Notes: generated from the letters alone by a model not told the origin. Positions 1 through 7,402 are shown, numbered from the stretch's first letter. The stretch: DNA of 8,825 bases from Limnoraphis robusta CS-951 (GCF_000972705.2 NZ_LATL02000031.1:1-8825), one strand, 5' to 3'. Program-made: numbers and translations.

Positions 1-5
1 AACAT

Positions 6-61
6 AAGTTTACAAACTTCACAGAAGTAATCATCTATAACTAATCTTGTGATTGTACAAG
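6..61. repeat. Two short inverted repeats in the leader of the kinase gene
   Basis: AAGTTT (6-11) and AAACTT (14-19) form a 6-bp inverted repeat with a 2-nt spacer. CTTGT (46-50) and ACAAG (57-61) form a second with a 6-nt spacer. Both lie upstream of the large kinase gene and could be operator sites or simple AT-rich palindromes. I found no well-spaced -35/-10 pair between here and the gene start, so the promoter of that gene is not located. Confidence 0.3.
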
Positions 62-233
62 TTCAATTATTTCAACTCCCTTAAATTAAGATTTAATCCT
101 TTTTGATGAAAACCCTTGATAAATTGATTTGAGTTCATTTTTTATCAAGCCACAAAAAATAGATGTTGTTTCATGCTATAAACAACCTCAAAACAAGTCC
201 TTTATCACATCAATACCTTCTCTAAACGTTTCT

Positions 234-3200
234 ATGAAACCCATTATCGGCTATTCCCTTTCTGAGCAAATCTATAGTAGCTCTCGAACTCTAATTTATC
301 GCGCACAGCGAGAACAGGATCAGCAGTCTGTGATTATTAAACTCCCTCGTTATCCTTATCCCAATTTTAGCGAACTTGCTCAATATCGCAACGCTTATAC
401 TTTGATCAAAAATCTGAATTTACCTGGAGTGGTTCGGATGTTAGCAATACAACAAGTCGATCAACGTCTTGCCTTAATTATGGAAGACTTCGGGGCAATT
501 TCCCTAGATTTACATTTTGAAAAACAACGCAATCGAGGTCTAGCAACGACGGATGAAGGAATCAATAAATTTCTAAATATTGCTCAACAAATTGCTCAAA
601 CATTAGAACAACTCAATCAATACCAAATTATTCATAAAGACATTAAACCCCACAACGTTATCATTAATCCATCGAGTGAAAAAATTCAACTCATCGACTT
701 TGCCAATGCTTCTAAAATTCCCAAAGAAGCTCCAGAAATCAATAATATTTCTGCAATTGAAGGGACAGTCAGTTATATCTCTCCTGAACAAACTGGACGT
801 ATGAATCGAGGCATTGATTATCGCAGCGATTTCTATTCAGTTGGGGTCATGTTTTACGAACTTCTGACTGGACAGCTTCCCTTTATTTCTGATGATCCAC
901 TGGAATTAATCCATTGTCATATGGCTCGTGAACCCATTTCTCCCAAAGAGAGAATCGCTACAATTCCGGAGACTATCAGTAATATTGTAATGAAATTAAT
1001 GGCAAAAATGCCAGAAGACCGCTATCAAAGTGCAAGCGGACTGAAGCATGATTTAGAACTCTGTATACAACGGTGGAAAATTAATCATAATATCCCCAAT
1101 TTTCCTTTGGGAAATTACGATATTTCTAACCTTTTTTCTCTGCCTGAAAAACTCTATGGTCGTGAAAAAGAAGTTGAAATTTTGCTGACTATTTTTGAAC
1201 GAGTTTCTCAAGGCAGTCGAGAAATGATGTTAGTCGGGGGACAGTCAGGAATTGGAAAATCTGCCCTTGTTCACGAAATTCATAAACCCATTGTTCGCCA
1301 ACGGGGATATTTTATCAGTGGTAAATTTGATCAATTTAAACGAGATATTCCTTTTTCTGCTTTTGTTCAAGCTTTTCAAAATTTGATTCAACAACTCTTG
1401 AGTGAAACAGAAATTGCCATTCAACATTGGAAAGCAAGCATTCTTTCTGCATTGGGAGAAAGCGCCCAAGTCATTATCGATGTCATTCCTGAATTAGAAC
1501 TATTAATCGGTTCTCAACCTCCTGTACCCAAACTCGAAGCAACAGCAGCAGAAAATCGTTTTAAATTGTTATTTAGTAAGTTTACTCAAGTTTTTACCAC
1601 TGCCGATCACCCCTTAGTTATTTTTTTAGATGATTTACAATGGGCGGATTTAGCGTCACTGAAATTAATTCAACTGTTAATGACAGAGCCAGATACTTGT
1701 TATTTATTATTAATTGGAGCTTATCGCAATAATGAAGTCAGTCAAGCTCATCCCTTAACGCTAACCCTTGATGAAATTTGCACTGCGGGAGCAAGTGTAC
1801 ATCACATGAGTTTGAAACCGCTAGAGTTTGAACACCTGAATCATTTAGTTTCTGAGAGTTTAAAATGTCCCCTAGCTAAAGCAAATTCTTTGACTAAAGT
1901 CGTCTATCAAAAAACACAAGGTAATCCTTTCTTTAGTAGTCAATTTCTTAAGGCATTACATCAAGATGGATTGATTTTTCCGAATTTAGAGTTGGGTTTT
2001 TGGCAGTGGGATAGAGCCAAAGTTGAAAGTTTGACGATGAGTTCTGATGTTGTAGAATTCATGGCAGATCAGTTACAAAAATTACCCTTAGAAACTCAAA
2101 ATACTCTGAAACTAGCGGCTTGTATTGGAAATGTATTTGATCTAGAAACATTAGCGGTTGTTTCTGAAAAGTCTCCGACTCAAACAGCCAATTATTTATG
2201 GAGTGCTTTAAAAGCTGGCTTAATTACTCCGGTTGATGGAATGTACAAATTTTTTGCTGAAAATGAATTGGAAACCACTCAGGAAGAATTCACAGTTAAA
2301 AAAGAAATTCCTCGATATAAGTTCCTCCATGATCGGGTTCAACAAGCAGCTTATCGTTTGATTTCTCCAGATAAAAAACAAGCAACACATTTAAAAATTG
2401 GACGATTACTATTGAGAGGGACTTCAGAAATAGAAAGAGAAGAAAAACTCTTTGAAATCACCAATCATTTTAACCAAGGTGTGCAGTTAATTCAGGAACA
2501 AGCAGAAAAATATCAACTCGCAGAACTCAATCTGATCACGGGACGGAAAGCAAAAGTTTCTACCGCTTATGCAGCCGCAGTTAACTATTTGCGAATGGGT
2601 CTAGAGTTATTAGAAGAAACCAGTTGGCAGTCTCATTATGATCTAGCTTTTGAACTTCATAAAGAACGAGCTGAATTAGAATATTTGAATGGCAACTTTG
2701 AACAAGCAGAACGATTCATCTATTTGACGTTATTAAAGGCTAAAACGGTTGTTGAAAAAGCAGAAATATACAATTTACTAATCGTCCAACATAGCTTTAG
2801 AACTCAATTTAAAGAAGCAATTCTAGTGGGAATTACCGCTTTAAAACTTTTAGGATTTGATCTGTCTCAATCTCAAGTTAAAACAGCTTTAGACTCAGAA
2901 TTTTTAGAGGTTCAGTCTCGCTTGAGACATCAAGATATTTCTGACCTGATTGATCGGCGAGAACTACAAAAGCCAGAGTATCGAGTCGCCATCAAAATTT
3001 TAAGCAATATCGAACCCGGTGCTTATTTTACGAATCCAGATTTGTGGTCATTTATTGTTACAAAAATGGTTAGTATTTCTCTCAACTATGGTCATATTTC
3101 TGAATCTTCCTTTGGTTATGCGACCTATGCCCTTCTGTTGATTTTAAAATCACAAAACTATCAGGTTGGTTATCAGTTGGTTCAGTTAGCAATTGCTTTG

Positions 3201-5756
3201 AGTGAACGCTTTCAGGATCAGGGCTATAAATGCCGAAATTGTACAGCTTTTGTCGCTGTTATTAATCATTGGGTCAAACCCATGAACGAGATCTCTAGAA
3301 TCGCTTACGAAGGATGTCAGGCGGGTTTAGAAGCAGGAGAGTTGCAATATTCTGGTTATATCTTGGCTTACCAGGCGGTGAGTTTATTTTACTGTGAAGA
3401 AAACTTAGAAAGTTTCATAAAAAAATTGTCTGAGTATTTAGTCTTTTCACGTAAAATTAGTAATCAACACGCCACTAACATTATTTTGGGATTGATTTTG
3501 GGCGCCACATTCTTTTTAGGAAAAGTTAAAGTAGAAGAATTGCTAGGAGAGCAACTCCTGAGTGAAGCTCAGTATCTTGCTCAATGCAGAGAAAATAAAA
3601 CATCAATGGGAATCTGCTTCTATGAGATTATAAAAACTCAAGCTTTATTCACGTTTGGAAAGTTGAAGGAAGCAGAACGAACTTTACGAGAATCTCAGCT
3701 ATTGATTCAGTATATTCCGGGTTTTATTTCAACCGCACAACTCAACTTTCTTGAGTCTTTGATTTTATCTCATTTATATTCTGAAGCTTCACCAGAAAAT
3801 AAAGAAAACTATCAGAACCAAATTCAAGTTAATCAAAAAAAAATGAAAATTTGGACAGAAAACTGTCCTGAAAACTTCCGGTCTCAATATTTGTTAATCG
3901 CCGCAGAACAGGCAAGAATTCAAGGAAAAAACTGGGAAGCTTTGGATTTATATGATCAAGCAATTGCCTCAGCTAAACAACAGGGTTGGGTTCAACAACA
4001 AGCACTCGCCAATGAACAAGCCGCTCTATTCTGGTTAGCTCAAGGTCGAGAAAAATTTGCTCAAACTTACATGATTGAAGCCTACTACAGCTATATTCGT
4101 TGGGGAGCAGTCCTTAAAATCCAACAACTAGAACAAGATTATCCGGAATTGCTGTCTCCCATTCTACAACGTGAAATTAACAGTGTTGACTCCCTAAACT
4201 ACAGCACAAATTCTTCTCTGAACCCCTCCTCTGCTTCTGTCACAGGAACTCATAATCTACTGGATTTAGCAACAGTGATTAAAGCTTCTCATGCACTGTC
4301 GAGCAAGATTAAACTCAACAATTTACTCTCGAGTTTAGTACAACTCGCGATTGAAAATGCTGGCGCACAAAAATGTGCATTGATGTGGTATAAAGAGAAT
4401 CAATTAATTCTCGAAGTGATCGCTCACACCTCTTCAACTGATGTAAAATCGGATTCTCATCCCTCTCTTGACTCCTTTGATCTTCCTTTAATTCCCGTGA
4501 ATTTGTGTCAAGATTTACCTCAATCTTTGATTAACTATGTTTGGCGAACTCAACAGTCTTTAGTTTTAGATGAAGCGGCTGATTATGCCTTCTGGATGAG
4601 CGATCCTTATATTAGCAAACATCAACCGAAATCCATGCTTTGTACTCCGGTTGCCAAGCAAGGTCAACAGGTTGGAGTTCTTTATTTAGAAAATAATTTG
4701 GTCAGTGGTGCTTTTACTCCTGAACGTTTGCAACTCCTGGAATTAATTACAACTCAAGCCGCAATTTCTATAGAAAATGCTCGGCTTTATGATAATTTGG
4801 CACTCGCCAAGTCTCAATTAGAAGCGACGAATCAAACCTTAGAGCAAAAAGTTCAGGAACGAACTCAACAATTACATACAAAAAATAAGTGTTTAGCTCA
4901 AACTTTAAAAGAACTTAAACAGACTCAAGCTAAATTGATTCAAACTGAAAAAATGTCGAGTTTAGGACAATTAGTGGCGGGAGTCGCTCACGAAATTAAT
5001 AACCCGGTTAACTTTATTTTTGGGAACATTGCTCATGCTCAAGAATATGCAGAAGACTTGTTAAAAGTGATTCAAGCCTATCAAAAATATTATCCTGAAC
5101 CTGTAGAAGCAATGCAAGATTTAATCGAAGATGTGGATTTAGAGTTTTTAGTTGAAGACTTACCGAAATTGTTAAGCTCGATGAATGTGGGAGCCAATCG
5201 AATTCGAGAAATTGTTGAATCACTGCGGAATTTTTCTCGATTAGATGAAGCGGAAGTTAAATCAGTTGATATTCACGAAGGGATTGACTCAACGTTAATG
5301 ATTCTGCAAAATCATTTGAAAGCAAAGCCAGATGAACTTGCTATTGAATTGGTGAAAAACTACAGCAATTTACCTAAAATAGAGTGTTACCCTGGACAAC
5401 TCAATCAAGTGTTTATGAACATTCTCTCTAATGCAATTGATGCTCTCCAACACAAGAGAAAAGAAACGGGTTCTCCTCAGAGCAGAATTACCATCACGAC
5501 CGAAGCGACAACAGCTCAAACCGTGAAAATTAAGATCACCGATAATGGTATAGGAATGAGTGAACAAGTACAAAAGAAAATTTTTGATCCCTTTTTTACG
5601 ACGAAACCAGTCGGGAAAGGGACGGGATTAGGTTTAGCAATTAGCTATCAAATTGTGGTCGAACGTCATCAAGGTCAATTAAGCTGTATTTCCACTCTCA
5701 ATCAAGGGACAGAATTTGTGATTGAAATTCCTGTTAGACTGTCTTCAACGGAGTGA
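234..5756 (+). CDS. Trifunctional Ser/Thr protein kinase / AAA-type ATPase / GAF sensor histidine kinase
   Basis: A very large cytosolic signalling protein (1840 aa from the ATG at 234) with no evident membrane segment. Domains in order: (1) Ser/Thr kinase, about 5-280, with likely ATP lysine K36 in VIIK, catalytic loop HKDIKPHN at 134-141 (D136), and DFA at 155-157 in place of DFG. (2) A predicted-ATPase module, about 305-500, with Walker A GQSGIGKS at 336-343 and Walker B FLDDLQWAD ending near 472. (3) A long helical, TPR-like region, about 700-1310. (4) GAF, about 1343-1522. (5) Coiled coil, about 1522-1575. (6) Histidine kinase with the phospho-acceptor H1586 in GVAHEINNP, N-box NAIDAL at 1733, G1 box DNGIGM at 1770 and G2 box GKGTGLGL at 1794. 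This is the known HstK-like cyanobacterial architecture. An in-frame TTG at 129 would add 35 residues. I prefer the ATG because family members begin close to the GYxxxEQIY segment; neither start has a clear Shine-Dalgarno. There is no receiver domain, and no response regulator is nearby. The input signal is unknown. Confidence 0.95.
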   Translation: MKPIIGYSLSEQIYSSSRTLIYRAQREQDQQSVIIKLPRYPYPNFSELAQYRNAYTLIKNLNLPGVVRMLAIQQVDQRLALIMEDFGAISLDLHFEKQRNRGLATTDEGINKFLNIAQQIAQTLEQLNQYQIIHKDIKPHNVIINPSSEKIQLIDFANASKIPKEAPEINNISAIEGTVSYISPEQTGRMNRGIDYRSDFYSVGVMFYELLTGQLPFISDDPLELIHCHMAREPISPKERIATIPETISNIVMKLMAKMPEDRYQSASGLKHDLELCIQRWKINHNIPNFPLGNYDISNLFSLPEKLYGREKEVEILLTIFERVSQGSREMMLVGGQSGIGKSALVHEIHKPIVRQRGYFISGKFDQFKRDIPFSAFVQAFQNLIQQLLSETEIAIQHWKASILSALGESAQVIIDVIPELELLIGSQPPVPKLEATAAENRFKLLFSKFTQVFTTADHPLVIFLDDLQWADLASLKLIQLLMTEPDTCYLLLIGAYRNNEVSQAHPLTLTLDEICTAGASVHHMSLKPLEFEHLNHLVSESLKCPLAKANSLTKVVYQKTQGNPFFSSQFLKALHQDGLIFPNLELGFWQWDRAKVESLTMSSDVVEFMADQLQKLPLETQNTLKLAACIGNVFDLETLAVVSEKSPTQTANYLWSALKAGLITPVDGMYKFFAENELETTQEEFTVKKEIPRYKFLHDRVQQAAYRLISPDKKQATHLKIGRLLLRGTSEIEREEKLFEITNHFNQGVQLIQEQAEKYQLAELNLITGRKAKVSTAYAAAVNYLRMGLELLEETSWQSHYDLAFELHKERAELEYLNGNFEQAERFIYLTLLKAKTVVEKAEIYNLLIVQHSFRTQFKEAILVGITALKLLGFDLSQSQVKTALDSEFLEVQSRLRHQDISDLIDRRELQKPEYRVAIKILSNIEPGAYFTNPDLWSFIVTKMVSISLNYGHISESSFGYATYALLLILKSQNYQVGYQLVQLAIALSERFQDQGYKCRNCTAFVAVINHWVKPMNEISRIAYEGCQAGLEAGELQYSGYILAYQAVSLFYCEENLESFIKKLSEYLVFSRKISNQHATNIILGLILGATFFLGKVKVEELLGEQLLSEAQYLAQCRENKTSMGICFYEIIKTQALFTFGKLKEAERTLRESQLLIQYIPGFISTAQLNFLESLILSHLYSEASPENKENYQNQIQVNQKKMKIWTENCPENFRSQYLLIAAEQARIQGKNWEALDLYDQAIASAKQQGWVQQQALANEQAALFWLAQGREKFAQTYMIEAYYSYIRWGAVLKIQQLEQDYPELLSPILQREINSVDSLNYSTNSSLNPSSASVTGTHNLLDLATVIKASHALSSKIKLNNLLSSLVQLAIENAGAQKCALMWYKENQLILEVIAHTSSTDVKSDSHPSLDSFDLPLIPVNLCQDLPQSLINYVWRTQQSLVLDEAADYAFWMSDPYISKHQPKSMLCTPVAKQGQQVGVLYLENNLVSGAFTPERLQLLELITTQAAISIENARLYDNLALAKSQLEATNQTLEQKVQERTQQLHTKNKCLAQTLKELKQTQAKLIQTEKMSSLGQLVAGVAHEINNPVNFIFGNIAHAQEYAEDLLKVIQAYQKYYPEPVEAMQDLIEDVDLEFLVEDLPKLLSSMNVGANRIREIVESLRNFSRLDEAEVKSVDIHEGIDSTLMILQNHLKAKPDELAIELVKNYSNLPKIECYPGQLNQVFMNILSNAIDALQHKRKETGSPQSRITITTEATTAQTVKIKITDNGIGMSEQVQKKIFDPFFTTKPVGKGTGLGLAISYQIVVERHQGQLSCISTLNQGTEFVIEIPVRLSSTE

Positions 5757-5771
5757 TATTGCTCAAAAAAC

Positions 5772-6323
5772 TTAAGCTAGATTCGCCAGTTGAACGGCTA
5801 ACATTTGAGCAGCATCTTTTAAAAGTTCAAGCTCCGATGATAACCAAAAACGGGAACTCTCACAATGATGAGCGACTAACAATCCCCATAACTGCTGTTG
5901 ATTCATTAAAATGGGAACCACTAAATTGGCTTTAACTTTTATTTGACGAAGAAAATCTTGATGACAAGAATGAATCGGTTCTCTTTCTATATCTGAAATG
6001 GATCGGGTTCGTCCAGCCATGTATAGAGCCGCATATTCATCATTAAAACATTCATCCGCTCCCGTCGAACCATAAATTGACCATTTAGGATGACTCAAAG
6101 CCTCAAACGTGACTTGTCCTTTCCATTGATGATAAAAATAATACAGTACAACCCGATTCACTTGCAGCGTTTTTTGTAGTCGATCCACTGTTTCTTGTAC
6201 GAGAACATCTCGTTTCTCATGGGCTTGAAAACGTTCAATAAACCTTCGCAAGCCTGGATCACTAGATGGATACAAAACTCTATTGAGGTGAAAATCGGGG
6301 TGAAATTCCTGATTCGCCGTCAT
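5772..6323 (-). CDS. Stand-alone GAF-domain protein, DXCF cyanobacteriochrome-like
   Basis: A 183-aa soluble protein made of a single GAF domain (about 35-183) after a short N-terminal stretch. Visible motifs are those of bilin-binding cyanobacteriochrome GAFs: DECF at 90-93 (the DXCF motif with the second cysteine, C92), C120-H121 (the canonical thioether Cys followed by His), then ANLVVPI at 132-138, LWGLLVAHHC at 145-154 and a W at 160. The C92 to C120 spacing of 28 equals that of C494/C522 in TePixJ as I recall it. By family, C120 would attach phycocyanobilin/phycoviolobilin and C92 would form the second, photolabile bond. There is no output domain, so it would need a partner, or it may be a degenerate relative that no longer binds bilin. 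The ATG at 6323 has no Shine-Dalgarno, but it is the first start and gives a family-like N-terminus. It converges on the large kinase gene with a 15-bp gap. GAF-family assignment is near certain; chromophore binding is inference. Confidence 0.9.
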   Translation of the reverse strand: MTANQEFHPDFHLNRVLYPSSDPGLRRFIERFQAHEKRDVLVQETVDRLQKTLQVNRVVLYYFYHQWKGQVTFEALSHPKWSIYGSTGADECFNDEYAALYMAGRTRSISDIEREPIHSCHQDFLRQIKVKANLVVPILMNQQQLWGLLVAHHCESSRFWLSSELELLKDAAQMLAVQLANLA

Positions 6324-6380
6324 TGTACAAAGTGAGATAAAATTATCGTGTTCTGAGTATATCTACATAAGATAAAGGGT

Positions 6381-6409
6381 ATTTTACCATAGTTTTCAAA
6401 AAATTTAAA
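6381..6409 (-). promoter_or_regulatory. Candidate sigma70-type promoter of the GAF gene
   Basis: On the minus strand, TTTAAA (6404-6409) is followed after 17 nt by TAAAAT (6381-6386), a five-of-six match to the -10 consensus. The predicted start of transcription is near 6374, giving a leader of about 50 nt before the ATG at 6323. The region is AT-rich, so a chance match is possible. An alternative -10 (TATACT, 6356-6361) lacks a good -35. Confidence 0.3.
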
Positions 6410-6475
6410 TTTCTAGTCAAGAACTTGTAAAGCACTAAGAAAATACACCTAGTATTAACCGTTATCACTGTTGTC

Positions 6476-6530
6476 GGGGCGGGTTCTGTCCCCATGTATA
6501 TTTTCTCAGCAAAAACCTCAATAAACCCGC
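6476..6530. repeat. GC-rich nested inverted repeats in the intergenic region 6324-6653
   Basis: GGGG (6476-6479) pairs with CCCC (6490-6493). Overlapping this, GCGGGTT (6479-6485) pairs with AACCCGC (6524-6530), which is followed by TTTTG. The GC-rich GGGGCGGGTT core stands out in AT-rich surroundings and resembles the short interspersed GGGGCGGGTT repeats I recall from Oscillatoria-type genomes; that resemblance is from memory. It may also act as a weak plus-strand terminator. The rest of this 330-bp gap holds the GAF promoter candidate, the terminator at 6561-6594, and two imperfect copies of TGTAAAGYRCTAA (6426 and 6544). I see no gene in it. Confidence 0.35.
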
Positions 6531-6560
6531 TTTTGCCATTTCCTGTAAAGTGCTAAAAGA

Positions 6561-6594
6561 CAAAAAAATCGCATCCCCTCAAAAGGAAGATGCG
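6561..6594 (-). terminator. Rho-independent terminator of the NfeD-like gene
   Basis: Read on the minus strand, CGCATC (6594-6589) pairs with GATGCG (6575-6570). An inner CCT/AGG pairing sits in the loop, and the stem is followed by A and seven Ts (6568-6562). This is a classic stem plus U-tract about 60 nt after the stop codon of the NfeD-like gene. It separates that gene from the GAF gene downstream on the same strand. Confidence 0.75.
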
Positions 6595-6637
6595 GCGATC
6601 AGAAACATTGTTCGTTAATCCCTGACTTTAACAAGTT

Positions 6638-6645
6638 GCGATCGC
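6638..6645. repeat. HIP1 octamer GCGATCGC
   Basis: A perfect copy of the highly iterated palindrome of cyanobacterial genomes, just past the stop codon of the NfeD-like gene. It is a taxonomic hint rather than a gene-specific signal. Confidence 0.85.
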
Positions 6646-6653
6646 CTGTCTAT

Positions 6654-6890
6654 TCATTCAAAAGGTGCAGGGACAACAAACAGGGTAATATTTTCTTTTT
6701 TAACGATATGGACAACCGTTCCAGGTATTAGTCTAACATTCGTCTCACAGCGAGCATTCCACCAAGTTGCTTGAAATTTAACTCGACCTTGGCGATAGGG
6801 CTGGATTTCTTCAGAAACAATTCCTTCTCCCAAAATCTTTATCGGGTTAGACTCACAAGGCGTGGTGTGTATTTTATTCCGAAAAAACAT
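6654..6890 (-). CDS. Small NfeD C-terminal-domain-like (OB-fold) protein
   Basis: 78 aa from the ATG at 6890. The segment GEGIVSEE, then GRVKFQATWWNARC (35-48), IPGTVVHIV (55-63) and a C-terminal LFVVP closely resembles the soluble OB-fold domain at the C-terminus of NfeD membrane proteins (GRVRFxGxxWxAR, then a GxxVxV turn). It lacks the membrane helices and protease domain of full NfeD, so it is a stand-alone version; such short forms occur in cyanobacteria. Full NfeD proteins partner with stomatin/SPFH proteins in membrane quality control, but no partner is visible here, so the function is open. The reading frame extends upstream to an ATG at 6983. I reject those 31 codons because they do not resemble the family and because AAGGGAG lies 8 nt before the internal ATG. 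A strong terminator follows the gene. The upstream region is long and structured. Confidence 0.75.
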   Translation of the reverse strand: MFFRNKIHTTPCESNPIKILGEGIVSEEIQPYRQGRVKFQATWWNARCETNVRLIPGTVVHIVKKENITLFVVPAPFE

Positions 6891-6898
6891 CGTTCTAT

Positions 6899-6905
6899 CT
6901 CCCTT
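6899..6905 (-). promoter_or_regulatory. Shine-Dalgarno AAGGGAG that sets the NfeD-like start
   Basis: On the minus strand AAGGGAG ends 8 nt before the ATG at 6890. It is the best Shine-Dalgarno for any gene here and is the main reason for choosing the 78-residue form over the 109-residue one. Confidence 0.65.
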
Positions 6906-6946
6906 GCGTAAATCGAAAATCAGCCAGTAGAGGAAACTTGGGCTTT

Positions 6947-7039
6947 GAATAGCCTGTAGGGTATTGCAAGGCTTGTATGGCAATTCTTGTCTGTTAGAAT
7001 AGCCTTCTACTTAACTATCACCTTACCCTGGTTATTCTA
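6947..7039. repeat. Three copies of GAATAGCC, two direct and one inverted
   Basis: GAATAGCCT occurs at 6947-6955 and again exactly 50 bp on at 6997-7005. Separately, TAGAATAGCC (6995-7004) and GGTTATTCTA (7030-7039) form a 10-bp inverted repeat with one G-T pair and a 25-nt loop. The set lies upstream of the NfeD-like gene and could be a regulator site or an RNA stem in its leader. Confidence 0.4.
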
Positions 7040-7061
7040 TGAAAGAAATTCAAGCTGTTTA

Positions 7062-7201
7062 GGTTCCGAAAGTGGAACCATGTCCTCTAACCCAAGACAT
7101 CACTTTGATTTTCCTCTAGTGATCGGGCTGAGGTCTGCTTGAGAGATCCTGCTGAACATTACCCTAGAAAAGTTGAGATCACCATCCTCTATGGAATCTC
7201 T
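7062..7201. other. Structured intergenic segment, candidate non-coding RNA or leader
   Basis: The 512-bp gap 6891-7402 has no convincing gene, but this part folds well by eye. Three stems follow one another: GGTTCC/GGAACC (7062-7067 with 7074-7079, 6-nt loop); a nested 13-bp stem of CCTC, CCC and ATCACT (7084-7104) with AGTGAT, GGG and GAGG (7118-7133); and AGAGATCC (7142-7149) with GGAATCTCT (7193-7201), one bulged A. If transcribed on the minus strand from the TATAAT at 7256-7251, it would be the leader of the NfeD-like gene or a separate small RNA. On the plus strand, the hairpin GCCC/GGGC (7316-7327) followed by CTATTTT could end it. I do not recognise a known RNA family. 6S RNA was considered, but the fold is several hairpins rather than one long bubble. 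Strand is undetermined. Confidence 0.35.
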
Positions 7202-7250
7202 ACTAGCAATGAATCTATAAAGATGAGATGAAATCCGGAATGAATAAAAT

Positions 7251-7284
7251 ATTATAGGGGTTAAAATGTATCTCAATATACATT
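7251..7284 (-). promoter_or_regulatory. Candidate minus-strand promoter with an overlapping palindrome
   Basis: On the minus strand a perfect TATAAT lies at 7256-7251. Upstream of it, where the -35 would fall, AATGTAT (7265-7271) and ATACATT (7278-7284) form a 7-bp inverted repeat with a 6-nt spacer, of the size of a dimeric regulator's operator. No good -35 is correctly spaced, which would fit an activator-dependent promoter or a chance -10. A transcript from here would have a leader of about 350 nt before the NfeD-like gene. Confidence 0.3.
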
Positions 7285-7334
7285 AGGATTAGCAAAAGAT
7301 CATCAAACACCATTTGCCCCACAGGGCCTATTTT

Positions 7335-7368
7335 AGGGTCAGTTCACCCTTTGTCCACTCTCTATAAT
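7335..7368 (+). promoter_or_regulatory. Candidate rluE promoter with an overlapping inverted repeat
   Basis: A perfect TATAAT at 7363-7368 would start transcription near 7375, about 28 nt before the rluE ATG. The expected -35 position has no consensus match; instead AGGGT (7335-7339) and ACCCT (7346-7350) form an inverted repeat there. No Shine-Dalgarno precedes the ATG, which is common in cyanobacteria. Confidence 0.4.
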
Positions 7369-7402
7369 TTGTTCCCCATCGCGAAAATATTATCCTGAAA
7401 AT

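Noticed and set aside
1..12. 12-mer AACATAAGTTTA at the window start, repeated at 8150-8161 next to the tnpB hairpin
   Set aside because: The flanks differ on the 3' side, and in AT-rich DNA of this length a shared 12-mer is expected by chance. It would only matter if the DNA left of the window continued the match.
603..1469. Minus-strand frames at 603-791 and 1245-1469
   Set aside because: Both are antisense to conserved kinase and ATPase motifs of the large gene, with low-complexity translations and no family match.
5014..5573. Minus-strand frames at 5014-5223 and 5370-5573
   Set aside because: They lie opposite the histidine kinase core and are explained by its codon pattern.
5757..5790. 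Bidirectional terminator between the convergent genes
   Set aside because: Only a short CTTAAG palindrome is present, with no GC stem or T-tract.
5753..5935. 60-residue plus-strand frame overlapping the kinase stop codon by 4 nt
   Set aside because: It lies antisense to the conserved C-terminal GAF coding region of the minus-strand gene and shows no family resemblance.
6891..6983. 31-codon N-terminal extension of the NfeD-like protein
   Set aside because: The extension is unlike the family, and the internal ATG at 6890 has a good Shine-Dalgarno within the would-be extension.
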